The position numbers and the translations under genes were made by a program. Positions 47,101 to 59,100 of a stretch of DNA of 64,000 nt are shown here, in pieces (positions within the stretch are counted from its first letter, which is position 1; every line of letters starts with the position of its first letter). Source of the stretch: Gari tellinella (taxonomy: Eukaryota; Mollusca; Bivalvia; Cardiida; Psammobiidae); assembly GCA_922989275.2 (NCBI GenBank), contig OV277861.1, forward strand, positions 25,698,479-25,762,478, read 5' to 3'. The notes under the pieces are model-generated. The model did not search any database. It was not told where the DNA came from and saw only the letters and a list, made by a program, of their open reading frames with translations.

Positions 47101-50100
47101 TGAAAGTATATCAAAATGAGCCTTAACCCGTTACCCCATAAATACGCCTTTAACTTATTCCTCCACTGAAAAAAGTTCCACTTTATTCAGTCCATGAATA
47201 TGCACCATAAGAAATATTTCCTTTATCTTAACAGATGGTAGCTTAAAGCCGACTGAAAGTAAAGCAGAATGCGCCTTGAGGCACATTCTGCTTTACTTTC
47301 AGCTTGCTTTAAGTGGTCACCTGTTTTAAAAGCTAGAAATAGGCTAACGGGTAACAGATTAAGGTGTACAGTAACATGTGTGTTACTCCAGCTGCTAAGT
47401 TACCTACCCTGGCCTGGTAAGTACTGGTTCACTGTGAGTTGGTCAGGATAGTGTTGCATATGGCCACTGGTCAGCAACTTCTCAAGGAGTGGCTTGTACA
47501 CGTCTGGGATCCCTTCTGGAAGTGGATCATCTGGGTCTACATTGTTAATGCTGTATTTAAACTCATACCCATAATGCTTCACCCTCCTGTGTTTGAGCTC
47601 CTTTTGATTTGCTAAAATAAAATATTCACAAGCATAAAGCTTAACTTTTTTAACGCCTTCACCCTGGAAACTTCAAATGGACAAATTTTCCAGTTTCCAA
47701 TAATTAAATGTAAGTATATAGTCCATTTGTGACTATTTTAGGACTTTCGTGGGTTTTTTTCACAAATTATTACAAAAATGTAAACAGTGTAGACTCTCAT
47801 CAGAGGGATCCTGTAGGAGCCCGCTTATTCAAGGTCATAAATTAATGCCATGATAACCATAGGGACCTTGAACAAAAAATGTATTCAATTCTATATATAG
47901 TATATACTAGATTTAAAAAAAATGAAATGATGTGATTAAGCTTTTTAAAACTGTTTTATATAATATATTATTTATATTAAATAAAACAGTTTTAAAAAGC
48001 CTAATTTCATCATTTCATTCTTTCAAATCTTATATACAGCTTTACCCGGTAGTTTCTGGCATCAGGCCGACATTAATGATTTCTTATTATAGTATATACT
48101 ATATATAGAATTAAATACATTCTTTTGTTCAAGGCTCCTATGATGATAACTGCATACAAAAGTGAACATTTTTCTCAGTTCAACGGAGTTGTTTTCAGAG
48201 GTTTTACTGTAATCCTGATTATCCACAACTGGAATAGCACATATAGAACTGAATGTGCAATAACATCAGGACTGCAGATAAGAGGGAGTAAACTGAACAA
48301 ATCCAACGTTTTCTCATTTTAGCACCAAATCCTATGATGTTACTACTCATTAGAATCCTAATGAGTAGTGACACCATAGGGTTTAAATGAAAAATAAAGA
48401 AATGAAGATTTTTTTTTTTTTTTTAAAAACTCCCCTTATCTGGAGCACTGTGCATGTACCTAATGCAGGCGAGTCTTCCCAATCTACAGACTGCACTATC
48501 TGGTCAGCATACTCCTGTGACACAAAGTCTTCTAACAGCACAAGGCCTGGTGGTCTTTCTGTCCTCTGGTCCAAACTTTCAGGTGCTGAAAAAAAATCTG
48601 TTTTTCCGAATTAACTGCTTAAACAGAGTAATTGTCTATTAACCCATTACCCCATAAATACACCTTTTTACGCCTTTTATTTCTTTCTCAACTGACGAAA
48701 ATAGTTCATATTTATACAGTCAAGAATATGTACTATGAGAAATGTTTTCTTTATTCTAGCAGATACATTCTGCTTTACTTTCATCCTGCTTTAAGTGGTC
48801 ATGTATCTTCAATACTAAAAACAGGCTATGGGGTAAATGGTTAAAAGTAACACAATTGGTATTTACCCTTTCCCTATTGTATATTAACTTGTTCTTTATA
48901 GAAATGCCTTGTCACACATATACCCAGCCCTATACTGATCAATGGGCTATAGACAATTTTTCGTTTATCAAGGTTTCTGTTTTACTTAACCAATTACTCT
49001 ATAAATATTCCTTTTTACACCTTTAATTTAAATTTAAGGGTTCAATGAGTTATAAGCATCTGATTTATAATTGCACCATTACCCCATAAATACACAATTT
49101 TTGCGGAACACATTTACTTTGCAGGTCCCCAAAAAGTCCGGGAAATAATGACATTTTACTGTTTATCCCATTACCCCATAATAACGCCTTTTTACACCTT
49201 TAATTTATTCCTGTACTGAGGAAAATAGTTCCAATTTATACTGTTACAAATAAGATTCATAAGAAGTATTTTTTATATTCTAGCAGATAATAGCTTAAAG
49301 GGACTCGCAACCGGATGGTGTTCTTGTCAAAACAAAATAAAATACTCAAATAAAAGCAAATTTGTGGCATTATTTGGCTTCTGACATTAAAACAAGACTG
49401 CGTTCAATAAACGCTTATGCCCCCGGTGGCATCCTTGACAATATATTCTGAATCTTTTCTAAGTCCAAATTAGGTCAAGGTCAAGGTCAAACTGAGCTTG
49501 GGTATTACTGGTGGGTTGGTAATGGTCCAAGGCAATAACTGTATAAGTATAGAAGCATTGTAGTAAGCGTTGTTGATGCTAGACGAAACGGTAAATTCTA
49601 GTTAACCAAGAAATAGCCCATTCAAAATATTCTAAGTCCAAATTAGGTCAAGGTCAAGGTCAAAATCAAGGTTGTGTGATGTTGGTGGATAGGGAATGGT
49701 CCAACGCAACAACTGTATAAGTATCCAAGCATTGGAGTAAGCGGTGTTGATGCTAGACGAAACGGTAAAATCTACTTAACCTGGTTACGGACGGACGGAC
49801 GGACGGAAGGACGGACGGACGGACGGACAGGACGATTACTATATGCTCCCGCATCTGTCGATGCCGGGGGCATAAAAATATGATCAGTCCAAAAAACGTC
49901 TCAAGAATCGTCACCGAATCTTAGTTTTTTAGATATTTTCCATCGTTTTTCCATAGCGTTAGCTAACGGTATAGTTGTTGTTGTTGCTTCTCTACACAGG
50001 GTCAGACATAAACCCGAGCCGAATAATGTTCTATTAATAGCTATCATTGAAGTACGTTAATTCGCTACCATATATATAGAGAGCGTCCGTAGCCGAGGGC

Positions 50101-53100
50101 GTAAAGGCGATGCCTCATTTTTCATTTTTGTCTCCGCATGGATGGTCACGGGTTCGAATCCCACCAGAGCCTCTTCTTTTTTTTTTTTTGGAAATGCATT
50201 TTTTAACAGAATTTATTATCCTAAACTAAATTTTACCCATTTATATAAGCATTTGACATATATTTACAAATTACTATTTTTAATGCTTGATCCTGTTGCG
50301 AGCCTCTTTAAAGCAGGTTGAAAGAAAAGCAGAATGTGCCTTCAGGCGCATTCTGCTTTACTTTCAACCTGCATTAAGTGGTCACATATCTTCAAAACTT
50401 GAATCAGGCTATGGGGTAATGGGTAACAACAGCCATCTTTTATCAAAAATACAATTCGGATTTTTCCTGTGGGGAAGCCTTCCAGCTGCTGGCTTGTGGA
50501 AGGTCGGTGGTTCTACCCAGTTGCCGATTTGTGCCTGAAACAGTGCATGAAGGACTTCTGGGTGTCTTCCTCCACCTATAATTAGCTGGACGTCGCGATA
50601 TAACTGAAATACTGTTGAAAACAATGAAAAATAAAAAAAAACAAGAGCGTGTCCCAGTTACACGAATGCCCCCGATGATACAGGGAGGGGATTCCAGACT
50701 ATCAAATGGAAAATGTACGAGTTAGAGAGCAGAAACTGTCATGGAGCGCCATAAAAGCGCCATTTTGAGGAATTCAAGGGCCATTACTCCAAAGAGCCTA
50801 GCATAAATTGGCGCCGCTGGTTATCCAACTTGGTCTCCATTTTATGTCAACAAACATTTTCAGAAAGTTTGGTGAAGATCAGATGAAAAGCAATGTGTTT
50901 GTGAAACACAAATGCCCCCAGCCAGCGTCATGTTCTGTAATGTAATGCTTATTTGCAAAAGTAGGTCAAAAGTCATGGTCCCATGGTAAATGAAACATTG
51001 GCATGGTTGAACAAGTCTTAACACAAGAAACATACAATGTACATGTACATACAAAGCATGGAAGCTCTAGGCCTACTGGTTCAAATGTTATAGGCATATA
51101 AAGATTTATACAAAAGCCGGTCAAAGGTCAAGGTCACAAGGGCAAAAGCGTAGGTATGGTTGGAAAGGTCTTGACACAAGAAATATATAAACAAAATATG
51201 AAAGCCGTAGGCCTACTGGGGCAAATGTTATAGCCATTTAAAGATTTTAACAAAAGTAGGTCAAATGTCAAGGTCACAATGTCAAAAAGTTTTGTATGGT
51301 TGGAAAGGTCTCGCCACAGGGAAGACACCTGCCAAGTATAAAAGGCCCAGGTGCAAAAATGCAAAAGTTATATCCAAGGTTAAGGTTTTTGGTTAAAGTT
51401 TGATTAAATAGATCAAAGGTCAAGGTCACATTTTCTAATACGTTGGTATGGTTGGAAAGGTCTTGACACAAGAAATATACATATAAAATATGAAAGGCTT
51501 GGGCCTACTGGTGCAAATGTTATAGCCGTTTTAAGATTTTTACAAAAGTAGGTCAAATGTCAAGGTCACAAGGTCAAAAAGTTTTGTATGGTTGGAAAGG
51601 TCTTGATACAGGGAAGACACATGCCAAGTATAAAAGGCCTAGGTACAAAAATGCAAGAGTTATAGCCAAGGTTAAGGTTTTTGGCACAGACAGACGGACA
51701 AACCAACAGACATGACAAAAACTATATGCCCCCGAATCGTAGATTCTGGGGGCATAAAAATAAAAACTAGCCGAAACCGGAATCTCGGACATTCCTTTTC
51801 CCGAATTTAACATTCAGAAGATGATTAACGGTGTTATAGCCATTTAAAGAATTTAACAAAAGTAGGTCAAATGTCAAGGTCACAAGGTCAAAAAGTTTTG
51901 TATGGTTGGAAAGGTCTTGCCACAGGGAAGACACATGCCAAGTATATAAGGCCCAGGTGCAAAAATGCAAAAGTTATATCCAAGGTTAAGGTTTTTGGTT
52001 AAAGTTTGATTAAATAGATCAAAGGTCAAGGTCAAGGTCAGGGTCACATGGTCTAATACGTTGGTATGGTTGGAAAGGTCTTGACACAAGAAATATACAT
52101 ATAAAATATGAAAGGCTGGGCCTACAGGTGCAAATGTTAAGCCATTTAAAGATTTTTACAAAAGTAGGTCAAATGTCAAGGTCAATGTCACAAGTTCAAA
52201 TATGTCTGTATGGTTGGAAAGGTCTTGACACGAGGGAGACACAGGTCAAGTATAAAAGGCCCAGGTGCAAAAATGCAAAAGTTATAGCCAAGGTTAAGGT
52301 TTTTGGTTAAAGTTTGATTAAATAGGTCAAAGGTCGAGGTCAAGGTCACATGGTCATAGACTTTGGTATAGTTGGAAAGGTCTTAACACAAGAAATATGC
52401 ATACAAAATATGAAAGCCCTGGGCCAACTGGTGCAAATTATATAGCCATTTAAAGATTTTTACAAAAGTAGGTCAAATGTCAAGGTCAAGGTCACAAGGT
52501 CAAAAAGTTTTATATGGTTGGAAAGGTCTTGCCATGAGGAATACACATGCCAAGTATAAAAGGTCCAGGTTTAAAAATGCAAAAGTTATAACCAAAGATG
52601 TTGGTATGGTTGGAAAGGTCTTGACAAAAGAAATATGCATACAAAATATGAAAGCCCTGGGCCTACTGGTGCAAATGTTATAGCCATTTAAAGATTTTTA
52701 CAAAAGTAAGTCAAATGTCAAGGTCAAGGTCACAAGGTCAAAAAGGTTTTATATGGTTGGAAAGGTCTTGCCATGAGGAATACACATGCCAAGTATAAAA
52801 GGCACAGGTTTAAAAATGCAAAAGTTATAGCCAATGTTAAGGTTTTTGGTTAAAGTTTGATTAAATAGGTCAAAGGTCAAGGTCAAGGTCACATGGTCAA
52901 AGATGTTGGTATATTTGGAAAGGTCTTGACAAAAGAAATATACATACAAAATATGAAAGCCCTGGGCCTACTGGTGCAAATGTTATAGCCATTTAAAGAT
53001 TTTTACAAAAGTAGGTCAAATGTCAAGGTCAAGGTCACAAGGTCAAAAAGTTTTATATGGTTGGAAAGGTCTTGCCATGAGGAATACACATGCCAAGTAT

Positions 53101-56100
53101 AAAAGGCACAGGTTTAAAAATGCAAAAGTTATAACCAAGGTTAAGGTTTTTTGTTAAAATTTGATTAAATAGGTCAAGGTCAAGGTCACATGGTCAAAGA
53201 TGTTGGTATGGTTGGAAAGGTCTTGACAAAAGAAATATGCATACAAAATATGAAAGCCCTGGGCCTACTGGTGCAAATGTTATAGCCATTTAAAGATTTT
53301 TACAAAAGTAGGTCAAATGTCAAGGTCAAGGTCACAAGGTCAAAAAGTTTTATATGGTTGGAAAGGTCTTGCCATGAGAAATACACATGCCAAGTATAAA
53401 AGGCCCAGGTTTAAAAATGCAAAAGTTATAGCCAATGTTAAGGTTTTTGGTTAAAGTTTGATTAAATAGGTCAAAGGTCAAGGTCACATGGTCAAAGATG
53501 TTGGTATGGTTGGAAAGGTCTTGACAAAAGAAATATACATACAAAATATAAAAGCCCTGGGCCTACTGGTGCAAATGTTATAGCCATTTAAAGATTTTTA
53601 CAAAAGTAGGTCAAATGTCAAGGTCAAGGTCACAAGGTCAAAAAGGTTTGTATTGATGGAAAGGTCTTGATACAGGGAAGACACATGCCAAGTATAAAAG
53701 TTTCAGGTACAAAAATGCAAGAGTTATAGCCAAGGTTAAGGTTTTTGGCACAGACAGACGGACGGACGGACAGCCAACAGACATGACAAAAACTATATGC
53801 CCCCGAATCGTAGATTCTGGGGGCATAATTATCAAATCAAAACTAGAAATAGGCTATGGGTTAAAGAATACACAGGCAAACCTTTGTCAATATAAGCCAG
53901 GTACAAAATAACTTCTGCCTTCCTGTTCTCATCAGCCAACAGTTTATGACCATTCAAGGTATTATATGCTACTTCTCCTTCTTCACAACTTGCAAAGCAG
54001 ATGATACAGTACGACTTTCTTGGGATCATTAGTATATCACAGTCGCCATGAGCACTGAATAATGCATACATTTCCTCATACGCTACCCCATTTCCAAGGC
54101 CTCCATTGCTGACACACAATATCTGAAAAAAGAATAGTAAAATGACTTAACCCATTACCCCATAGCCTATTTCTAGCATTTCAGATAGTGAACACTTAAA
54201 GCTTTACTTTCAGCCTGCTTTAAGCAAATTTTTGCTAGGATATAGAAAATATTTCTTATTGAACCTACTCAAGACTGTATAAAGTGGAACTATTTTCTTC
54301 AGTGGTGGAATAAATTAAAGGCGTAAAATGGCGTATTTATGGGGTAATGGGTAATGAGCCTAGCCTCTGTAGCAGTTGTCCGAGATAACCAAAGTTTAAT
54401 ATTTGGTAAGTATGATTGTCTGATTGGCAGCTACATGTTAATTACGCTGATTCCGGGTCGTTTCGCGCCCAGGCCGTTTCCTCCCTGGTCTTTTCCACCC
54501 TGGTTGTTTCGCTCCCAAAAGAAACCCGAGTCGTTTCGCCCCCCAAAGGGCTAGTCGTTTCGCCCCCAGTTTTATAAACTTACTTTATATATGTATGTTA
54601 TCCCATAAACTTAAGTTTTAAGTTTCATGTAATAAAAATAAATAGAAACTCAATTTGTCTTTCACCCAATTTGTATTTGTAAAAAAATAAAAGTGTGAAA
54701 AATATAATGTATCGTGTTATTTGTTCTTAATATTTCTAATACTTTTGTAAATTTATGTTATATTTGAAATTTATAATCATATTTATTAAAGATTAGCTAC
54801 AAACAATTTAATAAAAATTACATTGTTATTATTTGATTGTATTAACTGCTTAAACATAACAGCCTGTCGCTAATAATATGGAATAGTTTGCAAACAACCC
54901 AAGTTTTGATACTAAGTAAGCAATGGCTAATCAGTGTTAACAGTTCTAAAATGTTTAATTGTTTTATTTACAGTTTGTTCATTATGAAACTTTTGACGTT
55001 TGATATATCTTTGTATTTTCCTTAATGTAACAATGCTCTAGCTGCAGATTCCTTGATGTAACCATCTTCTTTTTAGCAAATACAATTCACAGGTGATGGC
55101 AGTTTGGTGCAAATTTTGCTCTAAATGATTGTATTTATTATACTACAGCATGGAATATCAGAGGAATCATGCTCAAGTTCTGAATGTTTTGTCAGTGTGA
55201 AAACAAAATGTCAATTATGACGGTTATTTTAGGCGCAAACCGTACATGATTGAAAAATAAAATCATCTGATATAATTTGCAAAATTTACTATTAAGGAAC
55301 TCTATTAGATGCTATTCATTGTGATGAAACACCTAATAAAATTGTTTTCATTCATTTAATGACATTGTACGTGTTTAAAGGATTGTTACATCAAGGAAAT
55401 AGTTTTGCAATGGTGTTAAATATACGCCACATCTCGACAACCTGGGTAAATTTAAGCCCCTTCTGTAACAAATTTCCACAGTATAGACATGCATGGTGCT
55501 ATAGTGTAAGCCATTAACCTCACTCAGAGAGAATATCAAAATAATCTCATCCTTTACATCAGAATTGTTACATAAAAAATATTGACTCATATGTATAGGT
55601 TAGACCATGGTTGCGCGCGAATAAACGATGTAGTTCGAGGGGGCGTAGCCCCGAGAAATATGTCGTTTATTTGCGCGCAACCATGGTCTAACCTATTTAG
55701 CACTGGCTTGGGCTCGAGGAAAACAAAAAGACCCTTCGTTTCTGCTTTTTGTTTTAGACGAAAAAGTCATTTTAAATGTAATGTTTTACTTAAATTGAAA
55801 GGTAAATTCAATGTGTAGTTTGAGATATTAAGCATGCTTTAACACAAACATAACGCTTATATTGAAGCTCTAAATGTAAGCACGATTCATTAATAATTGC
55901 CTTTAAAGATTAGGTCTCACTGTACATAATATGACGTCATCAAGTGTGTGCAGTTCCCCTCTGATCTCAGCTGTTTAGTAAAGACAATCTAGACATGCAT
56001 ATCCCGGTTTTTACATCAACAGCTGAAACAATGCATATATCTAGGTCCAGAGGGATGGGGTAGATCTAGATCTATTATTGATACTGTGGAATTACCATAT

Positions 56101-59100
56101 TGCTCTAGTTTACATCCTTGATCTGATGTTTATTCCGATTATTTATCGTGAAGCCTACAGTGCAGGCAAAAGGTTTTTGCGGTGGCTCGCTCTGGGGATT
56201 GCTAGGGTTGTGACGTCAAATTGCCTTGAGATGACGAAAGCATGGAATAAGTGAACAGTGTGTTAGTTATTTCATGGTTTGTTCAATTAAACGATATATT
56301 CACAGGGTTTTGAGGCATCTGATTGGCCGAGAGCTCCAAGCCATGTGTTAAACATACTTAGAGTGCCAAAAAAAGTCCTACCTTTTTACATACATACAGT
56401 AACATTATCAATATCCCGTCTTACAGAACTTGCTAACATCAAATATCTATCTAAACACCCTTCGATGAAAACAACAAATAAAAGTATGTTAATTTTTAAC
56501 AGAGATATACTGTAGTTACATAGTTGATATTGGGTGCGAAACGACCAGGGGTGAAAGGACCAGGGTGGAAACGGCTTGGGCGCGAAACATCCAAGGTGCG
56601 AAATTGTTTGGGCGCGAAACGTCTTGTCACCAATTACGCTCACTTTTAACCCTTTACCCCATAGTCTGTTTTTAGTTTTGAATACAAGTGACCACTTAAA
56701 GGAGGTTGAAAATAAAGCAGAATGCACCTTAAGGTGCATTCTGCTTTACTTTCAGCCTGCTTTAAGCTACCATCTGATAGGATTTAGAAAATAGTTCTAT
56801 TGTTACATGTTTATGTCTGTATAAAATAGAAGTATTTTGATCAGTGGAGGAATAAATTAAATGCGCTAAAAGGCACTTCTATGGGGGAGAAGGTTAACCT
56901 AGAGTTATTCTTATAATCTATTTTGAACCAGTTTGGAAGAGTATGATAACTGCAGTAAATTAAATCAAAGTCAGGGGTATATGGGGCTACACAGTGTGAT
57001 ATTTATCAACTGCCCTATTATACTCTATAAACATAAAACATTAATCCTTTGATATGCAGTTTTACATATTTTAATTTATTCCTCCGCTGAAGAAAACAGT
57101 TCCACTTTATACAGTCATAAATACGTAAGGACAGTTAGGACTATTATCTGCTATGCTATAGGACAGTGGCACAAAAAGAAGAATTTTCTATATTCTAGCA
57201 GATGATACCGTTTAGCAGGTAAAGTAAACTGTCCTTATAAAGCCACCGTCACCTGTCTTCAAAACTAAAGTAGTTTTGGTTGTAAACAAACGGCTGTAAT
57301 CAACAGAGCCAAAAAATGACGAAAAAAACAGTGTCCAGTGATGGAATGGCACATCACTCCTGAAAGAATTCTTGCTAGGGCTTCGTTTTAGTCATTGTGT
57401 TGGCTACACTCCTGGGGCCCGTTTTACTAAACTACTTACGCAAAATTTTTGCGTAAGTCAAAATTTTAAATTTTAATTTATATTTTTTATTATCACTTGC
57501 TACAAACAGCAAATAGCCAGATCAGAGGATGCTGGCTATTTGCTGTTTGCAAACGTTTATGATCGAAAAATAAGAGTAAAACGATTTTGACTTACGCAAA
57601 AATTTTGCGTAAGTAGTTTAGTAAAACGGGCCCCAGGAGGAATTGTTTTTTTCCTCTCCAGTGTCTGCAGGAGCGTACAGGGGATATATTTTAGCTGACC
57701 TAGTGTTGATGTACGTTTGATTGTGAGTACAAGTATCTATTCTGAAATTGAAGGATGTCAAAGTTGAATGTCATCTTGCTTAGCTGGTCCAGTTGTCTTT
57801 GTGGTGAAATATAGGCAGTGTTAGACCTTCGAGCCTAGTGTCCGGACTTTTGGCTGAATGGTTACAACGCTCGCTTTCCAAGCTGGAGGTCCCTGGTTCA
57901 ATTCCCGGGTTCAGTCACTATAATGGCGCTGTCTGCAATCATATTTTTCCGTCCCATCTGGTGATGACTGTCCTTGTCCTAATGCATGGATCACTGTCAT
58001 ACATGTCGCATGGTAGCTACATGTACCATAAGTTGTACAGGGTATGATCTCTGAGTGATAATAAAAGGGCCTCAAAATTAATAAAAGGGCCTCAAAATTA
58101 AGCTTGGGAGGAATGTGGGGAAATATAGGAAGTGTTAGGCCCTTGAGCCCAACGTCTTGACTTTTGGCTCAATGGTTACAATGCTCTCCTTCTTGGCGGG
58201 AGGTCCCGGGACCGGGGTTTGATTCCCAGGCCCAATTGCTATATCTTCTATGGTCTTTGGATAAACTCATAATTATTTTTTCCCTGTAGATGAGTTGTCC
58301 CAACTGTTTAGCCACTCGCAGCCACAAGAATTATGGCTAGCCGCTTTTTTCGCTTGCCACAGTCCAACTCATCTGTTCTATGCACAGAATTCTTGACGGA
58401 ATCGTAACTCAGCGAAGTTGAATAGGCCAGCTTCTGAGTTCTCGCGACGGTTGCATTTTGCGAGATCATGTGTCACGTGACAACATATTCACCTTTTGCC
58501 TCGTTGTCTGCAATTTCTGAGGTGGAAATTTACCGACTCGAGTATATTTATTGACATTTTAGTGGATTTAAACGAGTTGGTGGACATTCCTTTCAATTCT
58601 CGGCAATATAAAACGTGAATAATGCTTTGATACAGACATTTATCATAATTGACTACTGATATGGCGAGAGGCAATGTCTTATCAAGTCTCGCTAAGTCTA
58701 GTTTGCGCCGCACGGGATTTGCGATATAGCGCAAGGTTTCGTTTCCGTTAATGTATAATTCGGCAAAATACCGAAATATCCCCCGCCTGTGGTTCATTCC
58801 GTATATATATATATATACATACGGAATGAACCACACCACGTGACATGCGGTGGATATTCCCGTTTTTTGCCTATAATTCCATGTTCTATGATTGCCTTGG
58901 AGACAAGCGTGGCTTGGGGTCCAACACTTCACCTCCAATTGGAGGGGGGGGGGGGGGGGGGGGGGGGGGGCGGGTATTATGGCTACTCAACGTTCAAAGT
59001 TTCATAAATCCGACAGTTAACATTAAATCTTCATGAAGGTTTGATCCTACATAATTCTTACATACCGGTGAAGGGCTTTGTACAAGTTTGAAGTTTTCGC

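Larger units (their letters stand above)
49164..50427. mobile_element. Family D element, host of the tRNA-bearing TTAA element
   Basis: 'tatcccattaccccataata' to 'tagcttaa' (49298). It resumes 'ttaaagcaggttgaaag' (50308) and ends 'ggggtaatgggtaa'. Confidence 0.88.

Noticed and set aside
49796..49830. GGAC repeats considered as a CRISPR-like or telomeric array
   Set aside because: A simple tetranucleotide run at the end of a dispersed repeat; no spacer structure, and the host is eukaryotic.
50409..50624. Minus-strand ORF between ALKBH8 exons 2 and 3 as an extra exon
   Set aside because: Exon 2 joins exon 3 in correct phase without it, human ALKBH8 has no matching segment, and the sequence resembles a dispersed repeat.
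51134..53544. Series of similar minus-strand ORFs (about 65-79 codons)
   Set aside because: They are periodic translations of the ~300-bp tandem repeat; no independent sign of coding.
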